Shown one piece after another: positions 10,761 to 24,514 of a stretch of DNA of 64,000 nt. A program made the position numbers and the translations under genes. The stretch's first letter is position 1; each line of letters starts with the position of its first letter. A model generated the notes under the pieces. That model was not told where the DNA came from. It made no database searches and saw only the letters and a list, made by a program, of their open reading frames with translations. Source of the DNA: Cacajao melanocephalus (taxonomy: Eukaryota; Chordata; Mammalia; Primates; Pitheciidae); the NCBI GenBank assembly GCA_963573385.1, contig CAUYLG010005006.1, positions 21,529 to 85,528 of the forward strand. Direction: 5' to 3'.

Positions 10761-12050
10761 CGTTGTGCTGGGCTCTGGCAGGACTGAGTAAGGCTAAGTG
10801 TGCTAAATTCATTATGATAAGAGGTGCTGACCTCCATCAAAAGGAAAACCCTGAGCCTGGGGCCCCGGGGGCCAAGTTTCACTTTGAGCTTGTCCTGGCC
10901 AGAGCATCTGGGATGGTGAGGCAGGGAAGTGGGAAAGGTGTGTGTGTGGCTGGGGAGGGGTGCAGCAGATCTTGCCCCATACTCCTCCTCCATTTGTGAA
11001 TCAGTATTTAGAGCAGCTGCTCCCTGGGGACTTTCACTTTGGGTCTCACATTAAGGGGTTAAAAAAAAAAGCAGGCTAAAGACAGGCAGGGCATGAGTTC
11101 TGAGCCTTGAGCCAGGTCAGAAATAGAAAGGTGACAGCTCCCTTCTGAATGAGATGTTCTGGGAGCTAAGAAGACAAAATGAATTCCTGAGATTTATTTT
11201 TTCCCATTTTGTCTGAAACAGTTTTCTCTTTCTACTGTGAAACCACTGCTGAATAACCTTCCCTGAACCTCACAGTTTGGATAAGGAAACAAATTTCCTG
11301 CTGCCACGGCAACAGCCTCTCACTTACCCAACTGTGGAGTGGGGGGAAGCCCTGGGCGGCAAGGTCTGTGATGCATGAGATAGTCTCATCAGTGAAGGGC
11401 CCATTTACCAGTGCATTCACCAGGTGCCAGGGACCCACGTCAGAAGCTCAGCCTCCCTTATCTGCTCAACAGAAGGCAGAGCCACATGGCCACATGGCCC
11501 AGGGCAGGGCACTGAGAATTCTTATGTAAAACCAAGCGTCCCTGGGCAGGAAGCCTGCGCTGGAGATAGTGATGGATAGTGATTCTCCACCCTTTCTCCG
11601 GGCCAGCCTCCCAGGGGGCTGCCTGCATTCTTTTATAAAAAAAGCCAAATCAACTCATACTTTTTGGGCAGGGTACTGTATGACATACAAAATATGTATT
11701 CTACATTGGCAAGAGTCTGAAAGAAAATATGTCAAACGGTTAAGAGCAATTATTTGTGATTAATGAGATTGTAAATAATTTTTATTTTTGATGTTTATGA
11801 TGTTTTCTTCGGAAGTCTCTAAATTGAACATGAAATACTTTCCTAGTAAAAAAGGAAATCAGAAATTAATTCTTTTACAAATGGAACAAAACAAAAACGA
11901 GGAAATACAGTCAATTCTCCCCTCACGTCCTCAGTGTAGAAGGGCAGGTAGACCTGAGTCCAAGCCGTGGCTTTGCCAACCCATGGCCCATTGTTCTGTC
12001 AGAGGTGTTTGAATCGCAGCACCTCCATGTTGAATAAGGGCTGGGTAAAA
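10761..12050. other. Unassigned sequence
   Basis: Non-repetitive as far as I can tell. A weak MIR-like stretch may lie at 11940-12045 ('gacctgagtccaagccgtgg'). Open frames on both strands (up to 139 codons at 10574-10993) are mutually antisense and are not supported as genes. Confidence 0.35.
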
Positions 12051-12588
12051 TGAGGCTGAGACCTGCTGGGCTGCTTTCCCAGGACATTAGGTATTCTTAG
12101 TCTCAGGATGAGCTAAGAGGTCGGCCCCTGCTGATCAAACTGGATGCAGTAAAGAAGCAGGCCAAAACCCAACAAATCCAAGATGGCCATGAAAGGAACG
12201 TCATCACTGCTCTTTATACACTAATTATAATGCAGTAGCATGTTAAAGACTCTCACCAGCGCCATGACAGTTTACAGATGCCATGGCAATGCCTGGAGTT
12301 ACCCTACATAATCTAAAATGGGGAGGACCCTCAGTTGGGGGATTGGCAATCTCCCCTTACTGAAAAACTCATGAAAGATCCACCCCTTGTTTAGCATGTA
12401 ATCAAGAAATAACCATAAAAATAGCCAACCAGCAACCCTCAGGGCTGCTCTATGGAGTAGCCATTCTTTTGTTTCTTCTCTAACACGTTGCTTTCACTTT
12501 ACTCTATGGACTCACTCTGAGTTCTTTGTTGCAGGAGATCCAAGAACCACCTCTTGGGGGTCTGGACTGGGACCCCTTTCTGGTAGCA
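12051..12588 (+). mobile_element. Solo ERV1-class LTR
   Basis: Starts 'tgaggctgagacctgctggg' and includes 'caggatgagctaagaggtcg', 'aaaacccaacaaatccaaga' and a 'catgacagtttacagatgcc' block. It then has 'accataaaaatagccaacca' and a 3' end 'gcaggagatccaagaaccac' with 'gacccctttctggtagca'. The order is typical of a class I LTR; LTR8-like is my best guess. No gag, pol or env sequence flanks it. Confidence 0.6.
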
Positions 12589-12599
12589 GTCCGATCTCA

Positions 12600-13655
12600 T
12601 GCTTTTCAGTGCCATTTCTCTGACTCCTGATTTTTATCTCCAATCAGATCTCTCCTCTGAACTGAAGATTTGGATTTACAACTACCCATTTATCATCTCC
12701 ACTTGGATGCCTGATTCTCAAACTTAACATGTCCAAAACTAAATTCCTAATCTTTGTCTCCTGGCCCCCGGCCACTCCCAAACCTGCTTCTTTTGAAGCT
12801 CTTCCCCTTCTCCGGGGTAGCAGTGCCATCTTTCCGACCGCTCAGACCAAAACCCTCAGAGTCATTCCTGACTTATCACTTTCTCTCACATCCCACATCC
12901 AGTCTGTCTATAAATCTGTCTGGCGTATACATCATATGCTGTCATCTCATAAATTCAAATCACTTCTCTTCACCTCCGCTGCTACTACCGTCAACCACAC
13001 TGTCACCTTCTAATACCTGGATTACCGCAATCACTTCCTGGTTTCCTCCCTTACATTTTAACAGAAATTTTATAAGACAGATCTTGTTACACCTCTGCTC
13101 AAATTCCTCCAGAAGCTCCAAGGCATTCCAGGGCATTCCACATGAAAAGCAGGTTTACAGCTGCTTTGAAGACCCTATACCGAGTGCCCACTCTCAGCCC
13201 TCTCTGGCCTTGTCTCCTACTATCTCTCTCCCCACCTCCAGCCACACGTTTCGTTTTCTGTGCTGCAATGAACATTTCAGAAACACTCCAGCCTTGGAGC
13301 TGTTGCATGTTCTGTTCCCTTTGCTGGGAATGCTTTTCCCCCAGATGTCTGCATGGCTACTTCTTTATCTCCCGGAGATCTTCATGCCAATGATTTAGTT
13401 CTTCCCAGTGAGGGCTTTCTGGTTCTAAATTCCTCCACCCCAGTTCCAACATCCCTTCTGCCTATATCCTGCTATCTGTCTGTGGCAAGAGTCGCGAGTC
13501 ACCATCTAACATTATTTATTTCATTGATGTGTGCTATTTACTGTCTCCCTCCCCCTCGCTGGATGTGAATTGCCTGGGGCAGGGATTGTGTGTCTTGTCA
13601 CTGCTGTATCCTTAGTCCCTGGGTCAAAGTAGACACCAGCACAGTGAAGGGGATG
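12600..13655 (+). mobile_element. Long L2 LINE fragment
   Basis: Starts in an ORF2 relic and runs into the 3' UTR. 'cacatccagtctgtctataa', 'ttccagaagctccaaggcat' replaced by diverged spellings, 'gcatgttctgttccctttgc' and 'gggaatgcttttcccccaga' appear in the proper L2 order. The end is 'ggggcagggattgtgtgtct' with 'actgctgtatccttagtccc'. It is about 1 kb, which is long for an L2 remnant. Confidence 0.75.
12729..13013 (+). pseudogene. L2 ORF2 relic (reverse transcriptase C-terminal side)
   Basis: A 94-codon open frame whose deduced peptide begins 'MSKTKFLIFVSWPP' and contains 'RVIPDLSLSLTSHIQSV'. This phrase order is characteristic of the CR1/L2 polyprotein downstream of the polymerase domain. 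The frame is short, has no initiation context of its own and continues only as disrupted L2 sequence. A 214-codon frame that overlaps it in another phase (12754-13398) is a by-product. This is transposon debris, not a host gene. Confidence 0.6.
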
Positions 13656-13699
13656 CCAGTGGGCTGGGGCTGGGGGAGGTCCCCAAATGCCAGTCGGAC

Positions 13700-14140
13700 C
13701 TCGAACCCAGCTGGTGTTGAGGCTCTTGACACCATCTCGAGAATGATTCAAAGATGAGTCAGAAAATAGTGAAAGTACAGAGATGGATTACAAAGGGAAA
13801 AGTACACATTGGAGAAAAGGGAGTGCAAGCATGCTCAAGAGAGAGACATGCGTGAGCGGGGATGGCCTGCTACCTTTATTGTTTTATTTAACCAAGGGTT
13901 GGGATATTCATGACAATCCTAGGAAAAGGTGGGGGATTTCTCAGAACTGCTATGCCACCCATCTTTGCACCAAATATGAGTGTTCTCAGAACTGTCATGG
14001 TGCTGGTGAGTGTGTGATTTGTATGTTAATCAAATACATTACCATGTTGGGCTCGGTCCGGTCGCTCCTTAGCCAGCTTGGTCCACACCCTGTTTTTCAG
14101 GTCTTAATCAGCCCCTAGCTTCTGCAGCTATTTCAGCAGT
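13700..14140 (-). mobile_element. Possible ERV LTR, inverted
   Basis: 'cttgacaccatctcgagaat', 'gaaaatagtgaaagtacaga' and 'gctacctttattgttttatt' look like an inverted LTR whose polyadenylation region reads out on the minus strand. It is diverged, with unclear edges. Confidence 0.3.
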
Positions 14141-14226
14141 TTCCTTTTGCTTGCCATGTGAAAATGCTGCCTGGAATTTCCTATTCTCCTATGACTACCT
14201 TGTATTATTCCTGTTTCAAAGGCACT

Positions 14227-14637
14227 TGTGGTAGGCAGAATAATGATCCCCCAAAATGTCTTTGCCCTAATCCTGAAATTTGTGAATATATTACCTTACA
14301 TGGAAAAAGGAATTTTGCAGATGTGATTAAGGATTTTGAGATGCGGAGATTATCCTGCGTTTTCTGGGTAGATCCAACATCAGGATCAGAGTGGCCAGGG
14401 GTCAGAGTCAAAGAAGGAGATGGGATGATGGAAGCAGGGTTGGAGAGATGTGATTGTTGAAAGGGGCCATGGACCAAGAAATGTGGGCAGGCTCTGGAAG
14501 CTGAAAAAGGCAAAGAGCTGGGTTCTCCCTTAGAGCCTCCAGAAAGAATGGAGCCCTTCCATCCCATTTTAGACCTCTTAGAACGATAAGAATAAACTTG
14601 AGTTGTTTTAAGCCACAGAGTTAGTGGTACTTTGTTA
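14227..14637 (+). mobile_element. MLT1-type MaLR LTR (copy 2)
   Basis: Begins 'tgtggtaggcagaataatga' and includes 'gtgaatatattaccttacat', 'gatgtgattaaggattttga', 'ggccatggaccaagaaatgt' and 'agagcctccagaaagaatgg'. It stops at 'ttagtggtactttgttac', where the next expected bases of the LTR are replaced by the duplicated segment at 14638. It is better preserved than copies 1 and 3. A 147-codon minus-strand open frame inside it has no coding support. Confidence 0.7.
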
Positions 14638-14703
14638 CTTGGTCCCATCTGCAGGCCAGCACTGGAGGCTGACCAAGGCTCTCACCACATGTTGGGCAGG
14701 GAA
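14638..14703 (+). repeat. 66-bp duplicated segment, copy A
   Basis: Shares 63 of 66 bases with 17534-17599 in the same orientation, including 'gaggctgaccaaggctctca' and 'ccacatgttgggcagggaa'. It directly abuts the broken 3' end of the MLT1-type LTR. I do not recognise it as a known repeat family. Confidence 0.9.
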
Positions 14704-15611
14704 TGGGAGGTTTGGACTCACGTAATGATCTCTAATGTTGTATTTTAACTACATTTTGTTTGCTTAACTGAAAATGAATGCATGTACTCGGCAAACAATT
14801 CAAATAGTTTGAATAAAGTGTATGATAAAAATAAATTTCTCTTCCACCGCAAACTTACCGTCCTTGGTCTCTCTCCAGATGCAAGCGCCATATAGCTTCT
14901 TGCGCATGCTTTTGGAAACTATGAATACAGATATAATTTCCCCTTTTGTTCACAAATGGCAGTATATTACACACTCTGTTTTGTGTATTGCTTTTGTCAT
15001 TAAAAATATAATTTGAAAATTGTTCTGTATCAACACACATAAAAGGCAATCATTTTTTTCCATAACTGTGTAATGTTCCATTCTCTGACGTAGATGTACC
15101 TTGGTTTGTTGAACTGATTCTCTAATGATAGGTTATAGCTAGTTTTTTGTTTTACAACTTTGACTATACATCTTTGCACACAGGTACTGTATATCTGAAG
15201 GATGAGCTCTTGGAAGTGGAATGGAGGGCCATAGAGTAGATACATATTTATTCTGATGTTGTCAAACTCCCCTCCAAAGAGGATCATACCTACTCTTATC
15301 AAGAGTGTAGGAGTCTGTTTGCTACTGGCCTTACTAAAACTTTATTGTTACATTTTTTTTATCTGTGTCAAGCTAATAAATGAAAACGATATTATATTGT
15401 TTTGTGTGAGGTTGCTCATCTTTTATGTGGTCATGAGCCCGTTATATTTATAATTAGATTTCTGTGGATTTTCTAGTCATGGTTGGTCAGTTTTTAAAAT
15501 TGATTCCTTGACCTCTATTTACAACTGACTTAGAAATACTCTACATATTAGGGAAGTTAACCTCCTGATATTTATAACGCAAATATTTTTCCAGTTTACA
15601 GTTCCTGTATT

Positions 15612-15836
15612 TTAGGTATTTGTTGCCATGTAGAAAAATTTTAATTTTATCAAGTCAAATGTGTCAATAACTTCCTCTATGGTTTCTGGGCTTTGTGTAT
15701 TCCTTAGAAAAGCACTCTGCATTCCGTATTTTATATATTCTCCAGTTCTGTTATGGTTTATTGTAATACTTTTATAATTTCTATTTTTTATGTTTAAATC
15801 TAGATTCACCTGCAATTTATTAGGTGTAGGGATCAA
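15612..15836 (-). pseudogene. L1 ORF2 C-terminal relic
   Basis: A 74-codon open frame on the minus strand containing 'SPETIEEVIDTFDLIKLKFF', close to the well-known segment before the L1 ORF2 C-terminus. It has no intact start and is part of the decayed L1M element. Confidence 0.6.
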
Positions 15837-16103
15837 ATAAGGGATTCAGTTCTTTTTCCCCAAGCTGGCAACTCAGTTGTCCCAACACCATTTACTGAAG
15901 GGTTTGTTTTCCTCCACTCGTTAGAGGCCCCATCTTTATGCAATAACAAATTTTCAGAAGCATTTGTGTCTATTTCTGGACTCTTCCCTATTGAAATGAT
16001 CTGCCTGTCTATTCATGGGTCAATACCCAGGTAATTCTGTTGATTATTATAGTTTTGACCGTGAATTTTAATATCTGCTAGGGTTTATCTCCTTTCATTT
16101 CTC

Positions 16104-16163
16104 TTCACAAAATTCCTGATTATTCTAGTGTATTTCACAAAATTCCTGATTATTCTAGTGTGT
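16104..16163. repeat. 30-bp tandem duplication in L1
   Basis: Two adjacent copies beginning 'ttcacaaaattcctgattat' differ by a single base near the end. This is a replication-slippage-type duplication within the L1M. Confidence 0.9.
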
Positions 16164-16198
16164 TTATTTTATCCTATTAACTTGAAAATCAGCTTGTT

Positions 16199-16341
16199 GA
16201 CTGGGCTTAGTGCCTCACACCTATAATCCTAACACCTTTGAAAGGCCAAGGTGGGTAGATCACTTGAGCTCAGGAGTTCAAGACCAGCCAGGGCAACATA
16301 GTGAGACCCCGTCCCTAAAAAATTAATTACTTTAAATGAAA
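16199..16341 (+). repeat. FLAM (free left Alu monomer) with target-site duplication
   Basis: Only a left monomer is present: 'gactgggcttagtgcctcac', 'cttgagctcaggagttcaag' and 'gggcaacatagtgagacccc', then a short degenerate tail. It is flanked by 'gaaaatcagcttgtt' (16184-16198) and 'gaaaatcaacttgtt' (16343-16357), a 15-bp target-site duplication with one difference. A bona fide monomer insertion into the L1M. Confidence 0.85.
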
Positions 16342-16479
16342 AGAAAATCAACTTGTTATATTCCCCTCAAAAAAATCCCTATTTGTATTTTCATTGGGAG
16401 AACATTACATTTATAGATAAATTTATGGTAATATAACATTCTTTTAATACCTAATATCCTTTTAAATGGGCTTAAAATG

Positions 16480-17315
16480 CTGTTTATATTATAGATATAA
16501 TACATGTTCATTGTAAAAAAAAGTTTTGGCAATTCTGTAATTTATGAGGTAGCGTATCAAAGTTCAGTTTCTTTTGTCCTAATCCTTTCCCTAGAGGTAA
16601 CCACTGTCAATCATGAGGTGTTCATCCTACAAAGTGCTTTTAACAGGCATATTTGTAATTTTGCATACACATATATTTAACATGTGTATATTTTCTTTTT
16701 CAGAGACAGGGTCTTTGCTTTGTCACCCAGACTGGAATGCAGTGGTTCACTGCCACCTTGAACTCCTGGACTCAAAGGATCATCGTGCCTCGGCCTCCTG
16801 AGTAGCTGGGAATACAAGTATGTGCCACCACACATGACTAATTTTTTAATTTTCTTTTTTTGTAGAGACTTGAATATTGCCATCTTGAACTGGGTCTTGA
16901 ACTCCTAGGCTCAAGTGATCCTCCTGCCTTGGCCTCCCAAAGTACTGGAATTAAAGGTGTGAGCCACCACACCCAGGCTGTATTTTTTTATATAGCTATA
17001 TCTAAGTTACTGTCACACATACTGTGTCTAACGCAATTTTTTCTTCAGTCATACATCATATTAATACCCAGAGACTTACCTTATCCTTTTAAATGTCACA
17101 TGGTGGCCCACTGTGTGGGGAAATAAGAATGTCATAATTAATTTACCTATTCCCCCCAATGAATATTTTCATCATTTCCAGTTTTTCTTAATTACAAATG
17201 GTGCTGCGGTGAAGAGCTTCAAGCATAATCTTTGCCCTTTTGTGCAGATATTTCAGCCAGACAAATTCCTAGAAACAGGACTGCTGGATCAAAGTCTAAG
17301 GTCTCTTTCAATGAT
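16480..17315 (-). mobile_element. Old L1M (L1ME-like) 3' fragment, split by AluJ
   Basis: 'gatataatacatgttcattg' and 'ccctagaggtaaccactgtc' before the AluJ, then 'tttccagtttttcttaatta', 'aattcctagaaacaggactg' and 'ctggatcaaagtctaagg' after it. This is the same old L1 3' type as at 3306-3850. Confidence 0.55.
16691..16979 (-). repeat. AluJ
   Basis: Diverged full-length inverted Alu: 'cagagacagggtctttgctt', 'gaactcctggactcaaagga', 'gcctcctgagtagctgggaa', a linker 'tttttttgtagagacttgaa', and the end 'gtgtgagccaccacacccag'. J-class wording. Confidence 0.88.
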
Positions 17316-18590
17316 TAAGTGTCATGATGTAGAAATGACTTGTCAATCAAAGGGAGACTTTTCTCAGAATGTGCCTTTCTCTAAAGCCTTCCTCTCCAAG
17401 CCCATGTGGTGGCGGCTGCCATTTGTGTGGAATTCAGAAGCCCTGGGGAATGCTCAGTCCCATTGCAAATACTTACAGGTCCACTGGCTGGCTAAGTGAA
17501 TGGAATTAGCAACAAACTCTGGATGCACAGAGTCTTGGTCCCACCTGCAGGCTGGCACTGGAGGCTGACCAAGGCTCTCACCACATGTTGGGCAGGGAAG
17601 CTGGAGGAGAGTCTCAGAGATGGGTGGTGAAAGGGAGGAGTGCTCTTGGTCTACTGACCTGTAACTTGGAATACATTTTTCCACACAAAGGTTATAATTA
17701 GTAATAGTGAGAGTTGACGTTGAAGTATTAATACAGCCATTAGCTCATGACTTCAGGGACTTTGAAGAATGAATAGGCTTTGATGTGTTGCTGGTTGAAG
17801 AATCAAATCACTGTAAACAATAGTTCTGATAGTACAATGCTGTCTGAGTCCAGACAAGTCACTTAAAAATGAGTTTTCTAACCATATGTGAATTGGAGGC
17901 TGTGCGTGAAAGACACCTCTCCAGCCTTCACCATCTTTCCCACTTCACTTCTCAGCCTCCCCTCCTTTCCCGTTGATGGTCCCCAGGTCTACCAGACCCA
18001 GGTCTTTGATCCCTAGAGCGTCCCATGTCATTTAGTGGCATCCTTTTGCTTGTCTTTCTCTCCTTCCAAACCTTTTTCACATTCCTTAAGACCCTCACAC
18101 AGTCCCAGCCCTGTCATAGTGGGATGGCTTCATCTCCCATATTGCCAAAAAAATTAACCCATTGGGCAAAAACTGCCCTAATTTCCTGGCTCCCACTTTA
18201 CTTCTAATATATTCATCTATGTCCAATCTCAAAGGATGGCACCCCAACTAAGGCCAAGCTATGTTCTAGATAGATCCCTGTCTATCTTCCCCTCATTGAT
18301 TATTGCTCCCTGCCTATGTGCAGCTGGGCCACCGCATTGCACAACTGTAGCGGGTGCCATTCACAAGTGATACAGTGTAAATGCTGCCATCTGGAGTTGG
18401 CAATGGACAGTGCTGTCCTGAAAATAATATTTCTCTACCATTCCTTTCTCCCTGGTATGTTATTGTCATTAATAACAATAGCCATCTCCCTTCCTAACAC
18501 TCATTCTCTTTCCTTAAGAAGCCAACCTTCATAAAAGAGTTATGTACACTTGTCTCCACTTCCTAGCTGTCTTTGACTTTCCATTGTACA
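17316..18590. other. Unassigned sequence around duplicate copy B
   Basis: Apart from copy B at 17534-17599, I recognise no gene or repeat. The C/T-rich stretch 17930-18200 carries short frames only. Confidence 0.35.
17534..17599 (+). repeat. 66-bp duplicated segment, copy B
   Basis: Partner of 14638-14703, 2.9 kb away in direct orientation, with three differences. Its flanks ('gatgcacagagt' before, 'gctggaggagag' after) are not related to copy A's flanks. Confidence 0.9.
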
Positions 18591-18735
18591 ATTCATTTAT
18601 TCTTTCAATATATATTTATTAAATACCTGTTATATGCCAGGTACCATCCTATATGCGCAGACTACTAATAAATAAGGCCCACACACTCACAGAGCTTACA
18701 GACTACTGAGAAAGAGAAATAGTGTTAATGACAAA
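18591..18735 (-). repeat. L2 3' end fragment
   Basis: Inverted L2 terminus: 'ttctttcaatatatatttat', 'ctgttatatgccaggtacca' and 'cacagagcttacagactact'. Confidence 0.65.
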
Positions 18736-18737
18736 TC

Positions 18738-19044
18738 TATCTATCTGTCTCTCTATATATTTGAGATGAAGTCTCACTCTGCTGCCCAGGCTGGAGTGCA
18801 GTAGCACAATCTTGGCTCACTCCAACCTCTACCTCTTGGATTCAAGCGATTCTCCTGCCTCAGCCTCCTAAGTAGCTTCAATTACAGGTATGCACCATCA
18901 TGCCCAGCTAATTTTTGTATTTTTAGTAGAGATGGGGTTTCACCATGTTGGCCAGGCTGGTCTCAAACTCCTGACCTCAGGTGATCTGCCTGCCTTAGCC
19001 TCCCAAAGTGCTGGGATTACAGGCATGAGCCATCATGCCCAGCC
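18738..19044 (-). repeat. AluS with target-site duplication
   Basis: Complete inverted Alu, with a tail that has mutated to TCTA/TCTG units (18738-18760). The 7-bp direct repeat 'acaaatc' lies at 18731-18737 and 19045-19051. Confidence 0.92.
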
Positions 19045-19516
19045 ACAAATCCCATTTTAAAAGTACTTAATGTCAACTGAAAAATTAACGATATCTATAC
19101 ATTTGGAAAGGCTAACTTTACTTCTTATAAAGGGCTACATCCTGCAGGCTGGCCATCCTGTGGGCTAGGAAGTGTAGCCTCCAGCAGAAACTAAAAGCAG
19201 GTACTTCAAAGGAAGGAAAGATGAGACAAGGATTTATGCTGAATGAATTGGCCAAGTATGTATATGCAAAAGGTTGTAAGAGGAGCTATTAATAGTCACA
19301 AAAAGAGGGACACACACATGTTTAGTAAGCTAAGCAAACATGCCTTCTACATGCATCCCATGTTCACTTTGAAGTGGAGACGTAACATTTAAATGTATTA
19401 GAGTTAGGCCTTATGTGTCAAAATGTGAAGCAGGGACATGAAGGCACTCAGGGGGCCGCCTCTGTAAAGTGATGAGAACCAGTCCACCGTCAATGATCTC
19501 TTAACAGGAGGACGTT
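19045..19516. other. Unassigned sequence
   Basis: A spacer of about 470 bases between two Alus of opposite orientation, with no recognisable content. Confidence 0.35.
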
Positions 19517-20950
<1,434 letters not shown>

Positions 20951-20954
20951 TATG

Positions 20955-21015
20955 GCTTTGCAGCCTGGCACTGCCACTTCCTAGTTGTGTGTCCTTAGGG
21001 AAGTTGCTCCTGTGT
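20955..21015 (+). repeat. MIR core fragment
   Basis: 'cactgccacttcctagttgt' followed by 'gtgtccttagggaagttgct' is the conserved MIR core. Confidence 0.6.
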
Positions 21016-21019
21016 CAAG

Positions 21020-21480
21020 ATGTGTTGGGTTCCATGTAACAGGATTCCTGACCAGCCTGGCTTAATTTCTGAACACACTTATGGTTCACTTAAGAAGCAA
21101 TCCAGAGCTAGGCAAGATGAGGTAGCTTTCAGTGGCTCAAGGAGATCACCAAGGACCAAGCTTTCTCATCCTTTTCTTCTTCCATCCTCAGGTACATTCC
21201 ATCCCACACTACCCCTCATGATTGACATAAGACTGACAAAGACCCCAGCCTCACCTCCTCTCCTGATAACCTCCCAAGCATGAAGTACAGGAGCAGCTGC
21301 ATAATCGTCTCCTGCCCTTTTCTGTCTCCTGGGGAGAAAAGACTTTCCCAGGAGCCCCCAACAGACTTCCCCATCTGTCTGTCATGCCCACCTCCGTACC
21401 AAACATGGATAAAGTGGACTATGGCTAATAAAACTGGCTTGGCTAATCTTGTCTAACTGACTCACCAGGAGCTGGGCTCT
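21020..21480 (+). repeat. Unnamed ancient interspersed repeat, member 2
   Basis: 'ttcagtggctcaaggagatc' and 'cccaggagcccccaacagac' resemble the type at 9290-9770. Family name not recognised. Confidence 0.3.
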
Positions 21481-21559
21481 TTGCCACTCCCAACAAAATC
21501 AGGTTCTGTTAGCAAGAAGGCACAGGGAATGGCCTTGGGTAGGCACCGGCAGCATCTGT

Positions 21560-21690
21560 CACGCTCAGCCTCCATGAGCCTCAGCCGTCTCATCCTTTCA
21601 AAAGGAGAATAATAGCACCTACCTGTTGGTTGGCATGAGGAAGGAAATAACAGAAGCAGAGCACCTGGTACAGAGTAAGCGCTCAGTCCA
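21560..21690 (+). repeat. MIR 3' half
   Basis: 'agcctcagccgtctcatcct', 'aggagaataatagcacctac' and 'gagtaagcgctcagtcca' follow MIR consensus order. Confidence 0.7.
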
Positions 21691-22380
<690 letters not shown>

Positions 22381-22382
22381 AT

Positions 22383-22979
22383 TGTCTTCAAATTCTGTGT
22401 TGTACAGGTTTAGGAATGATTTATACCATATAGAAATAATGGGCAATTTCTACATACATAGAAAAAGATGTCTAGAGATTTCCACATAACGTCCTACAAA
22501 TTTCTCAGTATCCTATTACCTAATGTTGACATCTGATCAATCCAGAAAGTCAAATTAATGTTTAAAAATAGTCTCTGCCTCCTGAAATTAACATGCCCTC
22601 TATTTGACTCACTCCATTTGGGTGGCAGAAACAAGAGATGGAAGAACAAAACATCATTGCTTTTCTGTGGATTCTGGAGGCTTCTAGGAAATGTCTTTAA
22701 GAGATACATCCCCTAAAAGTGCTAGTTTTCCTTAATCTAGGAGACACCAAGGGCAGGGTCTTGCATGTAACCCAGGGAGGCTGGTTTTAGTTATATGCTC
22801 AAGAACACACCTTCAAATACTGCTTCTTCATAGCCAGGCCTGATGTGGTCCTCCTTGGATTGAACAGATACACTCTCTGATACTGACTGAGATACAGTGT
22901 ACCCACTCACCCTTGCCTTGGAGTGGTAGCCATGGGTAGGGATTGTGGGAGCCGAGGAAAATACAGATCAGAGAAAGAA
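22383..22979. other. Unassigned sequence
   Basis: No gene or named repeat recognised. Confidence 0.35.
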
Positions 22980-22985
22980 CTTTAA

Positions 22986-23302
<317 letters not shown>

Positions 23303-23332
23303 CTCTAAGAGTTCTTAATGATCACCTTAGAT

Positions 23333-23507
23333 CAATGGTTCTCAGCCTTGGCTGCACAGTGGAATCACCTGGGTATCTTTCAATGCTGCTGAGGCCTGAC
23401 TACAACCCAGGGATTCTTATCCCAGAGTTCTGGGATGTGGTCAGGGCATCTGTAGTTTTAAATATCTCCTCCCCAGGGATTCTAATGTTCAGCTAGTGTT
23501 AAGACTT
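23333..23507. mobile_element. MER5-type hAT-Charlie MITE
   Basis: Starts 'caatggttctcagccttggc' and includes 'cacagtggaatcacctgggt', 'gactacaacccagggattct' and 'ccagggattctaatgttcag'. A short non-autonomous hAT element with inverted ends. No transposase is present. Confidence 0.75.
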
Positions 23508-23954
23508 TGTTCCACTGATTTTGTTCCACAGTCCCTGTACCCGTAAGCTAATTGTGTCCCTGTACTTAAAAAAGGCCAGATGGCTAGTTAAGTGGGACAT
23601 GAGGTTTCAAACCCAGGTTTCATAAATCAGTGATCTTAAGAAGAGGTGGATATAGTCAGAGAAAAAAGACAGGAAGACCAATTTAGAAGGGTTGGTGGGA
23701 ACATCAGTGAATTCCATGAATTTTAATTTCAGTGGTTCCTGTCAGAATTGTGGTTACATCATTTTAAAACAGTCCCTGGTGGAAGTCTGGCATGGAAACT
23801 CCAGACACCAGCTCAGGTAAACCTTTCTCCTCCAAAGTTGTGTCCTCTTTTCCTGGGAGTGGTTCTCACCATCCTGGGCAAACAGAATTAAGTAAGAAAA
23901 AACAGAGTGCACAGAGAAAGTGGGACATTCCCTGAAAGAAGGACTTTAAAAAAT
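23508..23954. other. Unassigned sequence
   Basis: Nothing recognisable. Confidence 0.35.
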
Positions 23955-24514
23955 GAATCCAGTCTTTTTATTATGATTATTCCAATGAAAAAATTTTTAA
24001 ATAAAATTCATACATAGTAGATGTACTTATTTCTGAGTACATGTGATAATTTAATACATTCATATAATTTGGAAAGATCAAATCAGCTAATTGGGATAAC
24101 CATCACCTTAAATATTTGTCTTTCGTTAGAAACATTCAAAACATTTTCTTCTAACTATTTTGAGATATATAATAGATTATTATAAATTATAGTTACCCTA
24201 CTGATCTATCAAACACCTGTTCTAATTTCTTCTATCAAACTCTATATTTGGACCCATTAATCAACCTCTCTTTATCTCACCCTCTGCCTCCTCTTCCTAG
24301 ACTCTGGTAACTACCAGTCTACTCTCTATCTTCATGAGTTCCACTTTTTTAGCTCCCAAATACGAGTGAGAAACATACAATATTTGTCTTTCTGTGCTTG
24401 GCTTATTGCACTTAAGATAATGACCTCCAGTTCCGTCAAGTTTGCTGCAAATGACAGGATTTCATTCTTTTTATATGGTTGAATAATATTCTATTGTGCA
24501 TATAAATCACATTT

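Larger units (their letters stand above)
14790..16480 (-). mobile_element. Old L1M fragment (3' region and ORF2)
   Basis: The plus strand shows inverted L1 text: 'aatgttccattctctgacgt', 'cttggaagtggaatggaggg' and 'tcaagtcaaatgtgtcaata', then 'tggcaactcagttgtcccaa' followed by 'caccatttactgaagggt'. It is interrupted by the Alu monomer at 16199 and contains a 30-bp tandem at 16104. Confidence 0.7.

Noticed and set aside
12754..13398. 214-codon plus-strand frame
   Set aside because: Lies wholly in the L2 fragment and overlaps, in another phase, the recognisable L2 ORF2 relic.
13638..13680. G-rich stretch as a quadruplex
   Set aside because: The four runs of three or more G need a loop of 8 bases, outside the usual rule.
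14205..14648. 147-codon minus-strand frame
   Set aside because: Antisense to the MLT1-type LTR; no domain signature.
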